This document shows, in pieces, positions 8,193 to 16,509 of a stretch of 64,000 bases of DNA. The translations under genes and the position numbers were made by a program. Positions within the stretch are counted from its first letter, which is position 1, and each line of letters begins with the position of its first letter. Source of the stretch: Candidatus Enterousia intestinigallinarum (GTDB taxonomy: Bacteria > Pseudomonadota > Alphaproteobacteria > Rs-D84); contig OX097180.1 of assembly GCA_944407095.1 (NCBI GenBank), positions 744,001 through 808,000 of the forward strand. The letters run 5' to 3'. The notes under the pieces were generated by a model. That model was not told the origin of the DNA, ran no database searches, and saw only the letters and a program-made list of their open reading frames with translations.

Positions 8193-8795
8193 ATGTTGAA
8201 TAAACAAGATGTTGTTGTTTTTGATTTTGACGGCACGCTGTCCGCGCGCGACACGAACGTTGAATTTGCAAAGTATTGTTTTCGTCACTCGGCGCGTCCG
8301 TGGCTGTATCTGCCGCTGATGGGGGTGGCGGCGATTGTGCGCCTGTTTAATCCGGACGGCGTATGGTGGCGGCAAAATATGCGTCGCTTTTTGACGGCGG
8401 ATATGGTGAAAAAATTTGCCCCTGATTTTATTAAACAGCATAAACGTGAACGTTTTGGTTGGGCGCGCGACCAGGTGGCCAAGGAACACGCCGACGGTCG
8501 TCGTGTTATTTTGGTTTCGGCCAGCGCTGATTATATGATACCGCACCTGGTGCGTGATATGAAATTCGACGCGGTTTTATGCTCACGTATGGACGCGTCA
8601 CGTCCGTGGAAGTATGAATTTTTATGCTGGGGACCGAACAAGGTTGTTGCAATGGACGAATGGGCCAAGAAAAATAAAATCGTTCCGCGTGTCGTGCGTG
8701 CCTATTCGGACAGCCGTTCTGATATGCCGATAATGGAAATTGCCGGCGAACAGGTTTGGGTTGACCGCAAAACGGGTTTAAGAAAATCTGCCTAG
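8193..8795 (+). CDS. HAD-superfamily phosphatase (SerB/PgpC-like, subfamily IB)
   Basis: 200 residues. Motif I DFDGTLSARDT has the nucleophilic and acid/base aspartates, motif II is the serine in VSASADY, and motif III/IV are a lysine followed by YSDSRSDMPI with the metal-binding aspartates. A helical cap with hydrophobic character (WLYLPLMGVAAIVRLF) follows motif I, which suggests membrane proximity, as in phosphatidylglycerophosphatase C. Substrate cannot be told from sequence; phosphoserine and lipid phosphates are both possible. AAAGGAT precedes the ATG. Transcribed alone after the efflux terminator. Confidence 0.8.
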   Translation: MLNKQDVVVFDFDGTLSARDTNVEFAKYCFRHSARPWLYLPLMGVAAIVRLFNPDGVWWRQNMRRFLTADMVKKFAPDFIKQHKRERFGWARDQVAKEHADGRRVILVSASADYMIPHLVRDMKFDAVLCSRMDASRPWKYEFLCWGPNKVVAMDEWAKKNKIVPRVVRAYSDSRSDMPIMEIAGEQVWVDRKTGLRKSA

Positions 8796-8829
8796 TGCAA
8801 TAAAAACAGTCATCCGTTATAATCAGAAT

Positions 8830-9069
8830 ATGGTTATAACGGATGTTTTATATGATTTGACGGTTGGTGTCGCGGGCGCGCTGTTGGGTGCGTTGATAAT
8901 GTTGATGTTCACCAGTAAAAAGAATCGTCGTCTGTCTGATGAAATTATGGTCAATCGTCGTGATTTGGAAAACCTGCGCCTGGAAAATAATCGACTGATA
9001 GAAACTATCAAAGACCGTGAGAATCAAATCCTGGACTTGCAAAAACAAATTTTGAAAAAGAAGAAGTAG
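8830..9069 (+). CDS. Small membrane-anchored coiled-coil protein
   Basis: 79 residues, family unknown. One membrane helix at about 5-28 (GVAGALLGALIMLMF) is followed by a heptad-patterned helix (DLENLRLENNRLIETIKDRE) ending in a lysine cluster (LKKKK). It abuts the minus-strand rmuC gene: the two stop codons are adjacent. No named function can be given. Confidence 0.6.
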   Translation: MVITDVLYDLTVGVAGALLGALIMLMFTSKKNRRLSDEIMVNRRDLENLRLENNRLIETIKDRENQILDLQKQILKKKK

Positions 9070-9948
9070 TTATTCTTCTTCGCCAAAATTCATTTCACGC
9101 AGTTTTTCCGCACGTGGCGCGATTTTTCCAATAGATGTTTGTAATTGTTCTATGTCGGTGGATGCCTGGGCAAAATGTTGCTGTACCTTGCCCGCGCGGT
9201 CGGCCAGACGTGACAGGTCCGCCAGCAGTAAATCCAATTCGCGCTTTATTTTATCAGCAACGCGTTTGATTTTGATGTCGGATAAAACCGCCCGTATGGT
9301 ATTCAGTGTTGCCCACAGTGTTGACGGCGATACGATAAATACTTTGCGTCGTGCGGCATAGTCAACCGCGCCCGGAAATTCGCGGTGCAGTGTTTCAAAT
9401 ATTGATTCTGATGCGATAAACATCATTGCGGATTCGGCTGTTTTGCCCGGAATTATATACTTTTCGGCAATGGCATCAATATGCTTGCGCACATCCAGTT
9501 CGAATTGCTTGCGCGCACCGTCATCGTTTTGCGCCGTCATACGGTTGTAACTTTCCAGTGGAAATTTACTGTCAATAATCATATCGCCCGGCGGATATGG
9601 CAGGCGTATTATACAATCTGGACGTACACCAGTATCCATAACACACTGAAACGCATACGATTCCGGGGGCATAATGTCTGCCACTAAATCTTCCAGTTGG
9701 CGTTCACCGAATGTTCCGCGTGCCTGTTTATTACCCATCAGAATATTTTTGAAATTAGCAATGTCGGCACTGATGTTTTTTAACTCGATTGCGTTCTGGC
9801 TTAGTGCGCCCAGTCGTTCCGCCAACCGTTCACGCAGGCGCGCATTATCTTCGCGCAGGCCGGAAATATCAACCGTCGGCCGCCGCATCAGCAACACAAT
9901 CAATAAAACTATAATGATAAACAGCAGCACGAAAATATAAGTTGTCAT
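9070..9948 (-). CDS. rmuC: RmuC-family DNA recombination protein
   Basis: 292 residues, shorter than the 400-500 usual for RmuC. N-terminal membrane anchor (IFVLLFIIIVLLIVLLM), short coiled coil (REDNARLRERLAERLGAL), then the RmuC nuclease-like core: GTFGERQLEDLVADIM, then RPDCIIRLP and IIDSKFPLESYNRM. The D-S-K of that last motif matches the restriction-endonuclease-like active site. Family members limit inversions at short inverted repeats in E. coli. AAGGAT lies before the start. Confidence 0.9.
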   Translation of the reverse strand: MTTYIFVLLFIIIVLLIVLLMRRPTVDISGLREDNARLRERLAERLGALSQNAIELKNISADIANFKNILMGNKQARGTFGERQLEDLVADIMPPESYAFQCVMDTGVRPDCIIRLPYPPGDMIIDSKFPLESYNRMTAQNDDGARKQFELDVRKHIDAIAEKYIIPGKTAESAMMFIASESIFETLHREFPGAVDYAARRKVFIVSPSTLWATLNTIRAVLSDIKIKRVADKIKRELDLLLADLSRLADRAGKVQQHFAQASTDIEQLQTSIGKIAPRAEKLREMNFGEEE

Positions 9949-9990
9949 TTCTCAATCCTTTGCTAAAATCCATTATAAAGGGATTTATAG

Positions 9991-10491
9991 ATGTTGCAAA
10001 TGAAACTTTGTGGGGATTTGATTTTGCGGGAAAAGTGCGAACCCGTAACGGAAATAACCCCCGATGTATTGGATATATTAGATGAAATGGTCGGTATGAT
10101 GCGCGACCAAAATGGCGTCGGACTGGCCGCGCCCCAGGTGGGGCAACTGAAACGATTTCTGGTTATGATGGATCCTGATACAGAAACCGTTTTCAAAATG
10201 ATAAATCCAACTATATTGACACGCAGTGCCGATGTATGCACGTTGGAAGAAGGGTGCCTGTCCGTACTGGGCAACGATGATTTGCCGGTTTATGCAAATG
10301 TTACGCGCCCCGCGTCGGTTGATGTTCAATGGACGGACGAAAATGGGCAACAATTGTCTGCGCATATGTCTGGATTTCCCGCCCGTATTGTTCAGCACGA
10401 AACAGACCATTTGGACGGCGTGTTGTTTATCGACTATCTGTCGCCGGTTCGTCGTGAAATGCTGATGCGCAAGGTAAAGAAACGCAAATGA
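9991..10491 (+). CDS. def: Peptide deformylase
   Basis: 166 residues. All three family motifs are present: GVGLAAPQVG, EEGCLSV (metal-binding Cys) and QHETDHLDG (two metal-binding His and the catalytic Glu). It removes the formyl group from new proteins. AAAGGGA precedes the ATG by a short gap. The stop overlaps the start of fmt by 4 bases, the usual coupling of deformylase and formyltransferase. Confidence 0.97.
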   Translation: MLQMKLCGDLILREKCEPVTEITPDVLDILDEMVGMMRDQNGVGLAAPQVGQLKRFLVMMDPDTETVFKMINPTILTRSADVCTLEEGCLSVLGNDDLPVYANVTRPASVDVQWTDENGQQLSAHMSGFPARIVQHETDHLDGVLFIDYLSPVRREMLMRKVKKRK

Positions 10492-11294
10492 AACTGGTTT
10501 TAATGGGCACAAATGATTTTGTTGTGCCGATTTTTGACGCTGTATTAAACGCTGGTCACGAAATAGTGGCGGTGTTCACGCGTGCACCGAAACCGGTGGG
10601 ACGCAAACAGGTTTTGACCCCGTCACCGGTGCATACCTGGGCGGATATGCACGGATTGCCGGTTTATACGAACATACGCGATTATAATTTTTCACCAGAT
10701 ATGATAGTTGTGGTCTCATACGGTGTTATATTGCGCGATAATGTTTTGGATTCCGCGCCGTGTGTGAATATTCACCCCAGTGATTTGCCAAAATATCGCG
10801 GGCCGTCGCCAATTCGTACCGCCATTTACAACGGCGATACAACATCTGCGGTGTGTTTGATGCAGATAACGGCTGAAATGGATGCGGGGGACGTATATAT
10901 GCGCCGCGAATTTGATATCGGTGAAAATGATACAAATGCGGATGTGGAACATCGTGTTTCTGAAATCGGTGCGGATATGCTGGTTAAATATTTGGCAAAT
11001 CCGTCGGAATATCATCCGGTGCCGCAATCAGGAACACCGACGTTCACGCGTAAATTTACGGGTGCGGACGAAATAATAGATTGGACGCGTTCACCGCGCG
11101 AAATTCATAATCTTGTTCGCGCGTTGGGGGCGGGGCGCACACGTATAAACGGTGTGGATGTAAAGATTTTGGAAACCCGTGTTGAAGATGGCTTGTTAAA
11201 AATACTGCGTATTCAGCCCGCTGGCAAAAAGCCGATGGATTGGAAAAGTTTTTGTAATGGCCTGCGCGGGGCGGAAATAAAATTTGGGGAATAA
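10488..11294 (+). CDS. fmt: Methionyl-tRNA formyltransferase
   Basis: 268 residues, about 40 shorter than typical. The N-terminal formyltransferase domain has the catalytic Asn-His pair in NIHPSDLPKYRGPSPI and the Asp in MQITAEMDAGDVY. The C-terminal tRNA-binding barrel is reduced but recognisable (FTRKFTGADEIIDWTRSPRE). It formylates initiator Met-tRNA. Fourth-base overlap with def and 3-base gap to a small Cys-rich gene place it in a def-fmt-x-truA operon. Confidence 0.94.
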   Translation: MKLVLMGTNDFVVPIFDAVLNAGHEIVAVFTRAPKPVGRKQVLTPSPVHTWADMHGLPVYTNIRDYNFSPDMIVVVSYGVILRDNVLDSAPCVNIHPSDLPKYRGPSPIRTAIYNGDTTSAVCLMQITAEMDAGDVYMRREFDIGENDTNADVEHRVSEIGADMLVKYLANPSEYHPVPQSGTPTFTRKFTGADEIIDWTRSPREIHNLVRALGAGRTRINGVDVKILETRVEDGLLKILRIQPAGKKPMDWKSFCNGLRGAEIKFGE

Positions 11295-11297
11295 GTT

Positions 11298-11546
11298 ATG
11301 TATGTTGAAAAATATTGCAAATTCAAAAAACGGGCGGTCGTATTGAACGAATGCAGTGCGATGTGTGTATGTGCATCCTGTACAAATGACGCGTGTATGA
11401 CGCGCCGTGACGACGGTGTAAATTATACATATTCCACGTGCCAGGAATATATCGCGACTAAAATAGATCCAGAATATAAATTTAACAAGGCACGCACCTG
11501 TCGCATATGCCTGTCAATCAGCAATCAAATTCAAAACAGTAAATAA
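11298..11546 (+). CDS. Small cysteine-rich protein of unknown function
   Basis: 82 residues with nine cysteines, including CVCASC and CRIC pairs, which suggests a zinc- or metal-binding fold; there is no signal peptide, so it is probably cytoplasmic. It lies between fmt and truA with gaps of 3 and 2 bases, clearly co-transcribed with translation and tRNA-modification genes. I do not recognise the family. Confidence 0.7.
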   Translation: MYVEKYCKFKKRAVVLNECSAMCVCASCTNDACMTRRDDGVNYTYSTCQEYIATKIDPEYKFNKARTCRICLSISNQIQNSK

Positions 11547-11548
11547 CA

Positions 11549-12307
11549 ATGGCGCGTTATAAAATAACGGTTGAATATGACGGTACAAATCTAATCGGCT
11601 GGCAACAGAATCGCCAGGGTCCGTCCGTACAGTCATTGTTGCGTGATGCGCTGGAACAGTTTTGCGGTCTGCGCCCGGATATTGTTGCGGCTGGTCGTAC
11701 TGATGCCGGGGTTCACGCAATCGCGATGATTGCACATTTTGATTTGCCGACCGCGCCAGAACCACAGACCGTTATGCGTGCGATGAATTTTTATCTGGGG
11801 GCAGAACCAGTTGCGGTGCTGAACTGTGAAATAGTGTCCGATGATTTTAATGCACGTTTTTCCTGTGTGCGGCGTAATTACAGATATGTTGTGCTAAATC
11901 GTGGTACGCATCCGGTATTGGAAAAAAATCGCGTGTGGTGGGTGCCGCGCAAACTGAACGTTGCCGCAATGCGTCGTGCGGCGGCGCGACTGATTGGTAC
12001 GCACGATTTTACCAGTTTTCGCGCAACCCAGTGCCAGGCAAAAAGTCCGATAAAAACATTGGATACGTGTCGTATAACCCGTCGTGGTGATTATGTTATA
12101 TTTGAATTTTCCGCGCGGTCTTTTTTACACCACCAGGTTCGTAATATGGTTGGCACATTGGTTGAAATCGGCCTGGGCAAGCCATATGATATAGATGATA
12201 TTTTCGCCGCACGTAACCGCGCGGCCGCGGGGCCGACGGCGCCGGCGGCGGGGTTGTATTTTGTCAGTGCGGACTATGCCACGGACGCCGTGTCGGAACA
12301 TATCTGA
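11549..12307 (+). CDS. truA: tRNA pseudouridine synthase A
   Basis: 252 residues. The catalytic aspartate lies in AAGRTDAGVHA; other family motifs are EYDGTNLIGWQ at the N terminus, FSCVRRNYRYVV, and FLHHQVRNMVGTLVEIG. TruA makes pseudouridine at positions 38-40 of tRNA anticodon arms. Last gene of the def operon; its last 44 bases overlap the 3' end of the opposite-strand comEC gene. Confidence 0.96.
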   Translation: MARYKITVEYDGTNLIGWQQNRQGPSVQSLLRDALEQFCGLRPDIVAAGRTDAGVHAIAMIAHFDLPTAPEPQTVMRAMNFYLGAEPVAVLNCEIVSDDFNARFSCVRRNYRYVVLNRGTHPVLEKNRVWWVPRKLNVAAMRRAAARLIGTHDFTSFRATQCQAKSPIKTLDTCRITRRGDYVIFEFSARSFLHHQVRNMVGTLVEIGLGKPYDIDDIFAARNRAAAGPTAPAAGLYFVSADYATDAVSEHI

Positions 12308-14177
12308 TTTTCCCAGACGGATAAATCACAAATCCGCCGCGCAGAATTTTATGGTCGCACTGTGGCGCATCAATCTGAAAATATGAAACTATGTAATCTA
12401 TGTTTTCATCACGGCACATCCGTGCAATGTGTTTGCTCAATGGAACATACTTCTGAATATATGCCAGTGTAAAATTTTGTGTTTTATATATCCATACACC
12501 ATCAACTGGTTTGCGGCGAATATTTTTAACGCCGATTGATTCTCCGTTCATCTGGCGCCACGTGTCAAATGTAAAGTAATGATTTGACGCACGTGACTTT
12601 GTAAATTCCAGTTTTTTATTTTTGCCGACAAACGCAGCCAGTTCGTGGTCTGGTGTTACATAAAACACCGGCCGCGGCGTGGTGATAACAATAGTTACGC
12701 CGATACAGATAAATACCGCACCCAAAATGTAATTTATTTTTATACGCAGTGGCCTGATAAACATCACGCACATCAGCCCCAGTATAATACACACCAACGC
12801 TGCGTTTGATATATGCGGTAGTGTTATTGTCGCACCCGGCAGTGTGACGATTTTTGTTGCCACCGACAGCAGCAGTTCGTATGTTTTGGTGGCCGCGTCA
12901 ATCGGAAGCATCCAACCGAACATTATTGTTATAACACCAATGCACACCAGTGGCATAATCACCACCGAAAATATCGGCAGCAATATCAGATTGCCAATCA
13001 GGCCGTAAATCGGCAAACTGTAAAAGTGCGCAATTACGAACGGCGCGGTGAACACGGTTGCGACAATGGATGTCAGCATCGCCGTATAAATAACTTTCAG
13101 TATCTTATTGTGTGGCATACGTGGCTGCACATCTTTCCACAACCACACCAATCCAAATATTGCGGCAAATGATAACTGAAATCCCGCCTGCATAACGAAG
13201 TGCGGATTCATCAGAAATATTATGCAAAAAGCAATACAAACGTTGCGCATAGAAATTGCACTTCGTCCAACCAGAAACGCAATAAATACCAATGTCGCCA
13301 TAACAAAAGCGCGGATTGTGGCAACATCTGCGCCAGACAAAATCACATAAAACAGCAGCCCCGCCCACGCGCAACACAGGGCCGGAATACGTGCGGGGAT
13401 GCGCCGTGTAATTGGTGCTATTGCGCGAAACAGCAAATAAAATATTGCAAACAACCACGCCGATACCAGCGTTATATGAAATCCGCTGATTGACCAAACG
13501 TGTCCGACGCCGGTGGCGGTCCATATATCAGCGTCAGTCAGTGGAACTGCATTTTTATATCCTAATACCAGTGTATCGACCAGAAATGAATTTGCACGCC
13601 TGTGCAATGTGTCGCGCAAAGTTGCGATATTGAACGTGTTCCCTGGTGATGTGATTGTAAATTCGTTTATGTATCCAGTTGCACTTAAACCATTAAAATA
13701 TGCCCAGCGGGAATAATCAAAAGCTTCTGGTGCATCTGCACCGCTGGGGCGAAACAGACCGACATTTGCGCTGATTTTATCACCGATGTTTGGCGGGGTT
13801 AGGTCGGCGTTCATTGATACACGTATAACGAACCCGTCGTCTGTTCTGATATAAATTCTGGATTTGTCGGCAGTATAGTCAATGTGTTGCACCGTACCAT
13901 TTATATCCATCCCGTGCATATTTCTTGAAATTTGTGGTGTGTCTATAATATGCGTGAACACGCACGCATAGCAAAACCCAAACACAAATAGCGCCACTGC
14001 ACGTATCAATGCGGGGATTTTGATACACGCGCACAGTATTGCGATGACTCCGCAAAATATGCACAGCGTCAAATTGGGTTCTGTCATCAGATTAAAATAC
14101 AGACCGGCCCCGAAAGCCATTAAAAATGGGGTCCATAAAAACACATTATCCGATTGATTTTGCCACAATTGTTGCAT
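12264..14177 (-). CDS. comEC: ComEC/Rec2-family DNA-uptake membrane protein
   Basis: 637 residues from the chosen ATG (MQQLWQNQSDNVFLW). A longer reading of 699 residues would run into pyrG and lacks hydrophobic character at its N terminus. Order: membrane helices with a DUF4131-type soluble domain (about 95-190), then the competence domain with GVGHVWSISGFHITLVSAW, LLFYVILSGADVATIRAF and QAGFQLSFAAIFGLVW, typical of ComEC. The metallo-beta-lactamase-like C-terminal domain of classical ComEC is replaced by about 90 residues without its His motif. Role: transport of single-stranded DNA across the inner membrane. No other competence gene is in the window. Confidence 0.9.
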   Translation of the reverse strand: MQQLWQNQSDNVFLWTPFLMAFGAGLYFNLMTEPNLTLCIFCGVIAILCACIKIPALIRAVALFVFGFCYACVFTHIIDTPQISRNMHGMDINGTVQHIDYTADKSRIYIRTDDGFVIRVSMNADLTPPNIGDKISANVGLFRPSGADAPEAFDYSRWAYFNGLSATGYINEFTITSPGNTFNIATLRDTLHRRANSFLVDTLVLGYKNAVPLTDADIWTATGVGHVWSISGFHITLVSAWLFAIFYLLFRAIAPITRRIPARIPALCCAWAGLLFYVILSGADVATIRAFVMATLVFIAFLVGRSAISMRNVCIAFCIIFLMNPHFVMQAGFQLSFAAIFGLVWLWKDVQPRMPHNKILKVIYTAMLTSIVATVFTAPFVIAHFYSLPIYGLIGNLILLPIFSVVIMPLVCIGVITIMFGWMLPIDAATKTYELLLSVATKIVTLPGATITLPHISNAALVCIILGLMCVMFIRPLRIKINYILGAVFICIGVTIVITTPRPVFYVTPDHELAAFVGKNKKLEFTKSRASNHYFTFDTWRQMNGESIGVKNIRRKPVDGVWIYKTQNFTLAYIQKYVPLSKHIARMCRDENIDYIVSYFQIDAPQCDHKILRGGFVIYPSGKIRYVPTRRPWHSPH

Positions 14178-14255
14178 ATAAAAAGTATAGGAATTTATTT
14201 GATTGCGCCGCAATGAAAAATTTCGTATGATGGAATTCCATAAGGGGGCATTCTT

Positions 14256-15833
14256 ATGGCAAAGTATATTTTCATCACCGGTGGTGTGGTTTCCAGTTTG
14301 GGCAAGGGCGTCGCGGCGGCAAGTTGTGGCGCCCTTCTTCAATCGCGCGGGTACACGGTTCACGCGCGAAAGTTTGATCCGTATTTGAACATAGATCCCG
14401 GCACAATGTCACCGTTTCAGCACGGCGAAGTTTATGTTACCAACGACGGGTTTGAAACGGATTTAGATTTGGGATACTACGAACGTTTTCTGGGGGTGCG
14501 TCTGACGCGAAACGATTCTGTATCGGGCGGGCGTATTTATTGGGATGTGCTAAATGCGGAACGGCACGGTGACTATTTGGGTGCGACGGTTCAAATGATT
14601 CCGCACGTCAGTAATAAGATAAAGGAATACATCGCTGCACCCACAGATACAGATTTTGTTGTATGTGAAATTGGTGGCACCGTCGGCGATATCGAGGGTA
14701 AAATATTCCTGGAATCCATACGACAGTTTGCAAATGATGTCGGACGTAAAAACGTTATGTTTGTGCATTTGACATTGGCGCCATATTTGGAAAAAAGCGG
14801 CGAATTAAAAACCAAGCCGACACAAATGTCTGTGCGTGAACTGTTGGAAAACGGGATTCAGGCGGATATGCTGATTGTGCGCACGCCGCGTATGCTGACA
14901 CCGGACGAGCGTGCAAAAATCGGTATGTTCTGTAATCTGCCGGCGAAAAATGTAATCAGCGGGATTGACGTTGATAACATATATAAAATTCCGTTGGCGT
15001 ATGATGCTCAGCACGTATTTGATATAATTGCCGATTACTTTGACTTGCCAAATGCCGCCGGCAATATGGACAAATTTCAACGCATAGAACACTATCTGTC
15101 CGCAGATTTGCCACACGTTAAAATCGGCGTTGTTGGAAAATACTTTGATGTGCCCGACGCGTACAAGTCATTGAACGAGGCATTGTTCCACGCCGGCATA
15201 CAAAACAATGTTCACGTAGATATTGAAAAGATAAATGCGGAACATTTTTCACCCGATGCGGCGGCTGGTTGCGACGGTATCTTGGTACCTGGTGGATTTG
15301 GCACACGTGGTGTGTCGGGTAAAATTGCTGCGGCTACATATGCACGTGAAACGAATACGCCGTATATGGGGATATGCCTGGGGATGCAGGTTGCGGTCAT
15401 AGATTTCGCACGTAATGTTTTGGGTATTGCAGATGCAGATTCGACTGAGTTTTCCAAAAACTGCACCCCAGTTATAAATATAATGCCCGATCACGATGCG
15501 GCGGATATGGGCGGAACATTGCGCCTGGGGGCGTATCCGTGCGTCATTGCGCCAGATACATTGGCATATCGAGTGTACGGCGCGACACAAATATCTGAAC
15601 GTCATCGTCACCGATATGAAATGGATATTTCATTTGCCGACAAATTTGAACGCGCTGGTATGATAATATCAGGACGCAGCCCGGACGGGCGCCTGCCAGA
15701 AATAGTGGAATTAAAAAATCATCCGTTTTTTATTGCGGGTCAATTTCATCCGGAATTTCAATCCAGTCCGTACACCGGCCACCCAATGTTCAATGCATTT
15801 ATTGCGGCGGCCGCACGGCACATAAAAAAGTAA
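14256..15833 (+). CDS. pyrG: CTP synthase
   Basis: 525 residues. The synthetase domain starts KYIFITGGVVSSLGKGVAAA with the ATP-binding loop. The glutaminase domain has the catalytic cysteine in GICLGMQ and His/Glu in QFHPEFQS. It converts UTP to CTP with glutamine as nitrogen donor. Its CTP could also feed the cytidylyltransferase encoded at 17.9 kb. AAGGGGG lies before the ATG. Ends at a strong hairpin. Confidence 0.98.
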   Translation: MAKYIFITGGVVSSLGKGVAAASCGALLQSRGYTVHARKFDPYLNIDPGTMSPFQHGEVYVTNDGFETDLDLGYYERFLGVRLTRNDSVSGGRIYWDVLNAERHGDYLGATVQMIPHVSNKIKEYIAAPTDTDFVVCEIGGTVGDIEGKIFLESIRQFANDVGRKNVMFVHLTLAPYLEKSGELKTKPTQMSVRELLENGIQADMLIVRTPRMLTPDERAKIGMFCNLPAKNVISGIDVDNIYKIPLAYDAQHVFDIIADYFDLPNAAGNMDKFQRIEHYLSADLPHVKIGVVGKYFDVPDAYKSLNEALFHAGIQNNVHVDIEKINAEHFSPDAAAGCDGILVPGGFGTRGVSGKIAAATYARETNTPYMGICLGMQVAVIDFARNVLGIADADSTEFSKNCTPVINIMPDHDAADMGGTLRLGAYPCVIAPDTLAYRVYGATQISERHRHRYEMDISFADKFERAGMIISGRSPDGRLPEIVELKNHPFFIAGQFHPEFQSSPYTGHPMFNAFIAAAARHIKK

Positions 15834-15857
15834 AACGGGGGCGTCGCCCCCGTTTAT
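15834..15857 (+). terminator. Terminator after pyrG
   Basis: AACGGGGGCG-tcg-CCCCCGTT region followed by TATTTT. It is shared by the convergent RNHCP gene, whose stop lies at its right edge. Confidence 0.85.
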
Positions 15858-16168
15858 TTTCCAAAAATAAAAGAATTATCTACGGACAGTGCGATAATGG
15901 CGTCCATATTATCGCCATCATCGGCGTGCTGGCGTATTGTTTTGCCGCACTGTTCGCATTTGTGCGTGATGATAAAACCGTCACCGGACTTTTCCACGCC
16001 AACTGGGCGCATCATACCGCCGCACGTGGCGGTGCGGTCGCCGGGATTGTTGTCCACGTGGCGTGACCATAAACAATTTGGGCAATGGTTTGTGTACCCA
16101 TTGCCCCGAACGCGCACGCCACAGTGCGCACAGGTAAAATCTTCGACCCGGCGGGTGAATTTTTTCAT
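15854..16168 (-). CDS. RNHCP-domain zinc-ribbon protein
   Basis: 104 residues. N terminus FTCAHCGV, then NHCPNCLWSRHVD (the RNHCP-like signature), and CEQCGK near the C terminus give three CxxC pairs, enough for zinc ribbons. The family is widespread but uncharacterised; a nucleic-acid-related role is often assumed. Its ATG overlaps the gapR stop by one base (TAATG), so the two are translationally coupled. Confidence 0.85.
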   Translation of the reverse strand: MKKFTRRVEDFTCAHCGVRVRGNGYTNHCPNCLWSRHVDNNPGDRTATCGGMMRPVGVEKSGDGFIITHKCEQCGKTIRQHADDGDNMDAIIALSVDNSFIFGK

Positions 16169-16416
16169 TATAACCCCAACGCGCTGCGATACATCTGGGT
16201 CAGTTCATCTGCTTCGTCCAGTTCGTCCGGATCCAATTTGCGCAGGCGTATCATCTGGCGTATATATTTTGGGTCAAATCCGGCGGATTTGGCCTCGCTA
16301 TAAATCTCTTTAATATCAGCGGCGATGGCGGCCGCGTCTTCGTTCAGTTTTTCGATGCGTTCAATAATGCTCAACAACTGCTGGTTGTCGATTGCGCCGT
16401 GATTTGCGTTTTTCAT
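16168..16416 (-). CDS. gapR: GapR-type nucleoid-associated protein (DUF2312)
   Basis: 82 residues from MKNANHGAIDNQQLL; GGGGAAA precedes this ATG. A 28-residue extension with a hydrophobic stretch is possible upstream but lacks a ribosome site and does not belong to the family. Core features: IERIEKLNEDAAAIAADIKE, then EAKSAGFDPKYIRQMIRLRK, the family signature. In Caulobacter GapR tetramers clamp overtwisted AT-rich DNA ahead of replication and transcription. Coupled to the RNHCP gene. Confidence 0.93.
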   Translation of the reverse strand: MKNANHGAIDNQQLLSIIERIEKLNEDAAAIAADIKEIYSEAKSAGFDPKYIRQMIRLRKLDPDELDEADELTQMYRSALGL

Positions 16417-16509
16417 TGCAGATTTCCCCTTGTTTTTTGATGAACTATATGATATATCATAAATCGCAAAAATCAAGAAAAACAAAAGTACAAAAATCAA
16501 GGTTTAAGT

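Noticed and set aside
7511..8254. 247-codon minus-strand frame opposite the RND gene
   Set aside because: Antisense of a well-conserved membrane protein and of the terminator; no start signal.
14178..14363. 62-residue N-terminal extension of ComEC
   Set aside because: It overlaps the start of pyrG and its ribosome site and has no hydrophobic or conserved content.
16417..16500. N-terminal membrane extension of GapR
   Set aside because: The upstream codons lack a ribosome site and fall in the promoter region shared with pyk; GGGGAAA lies before the internal ATG.
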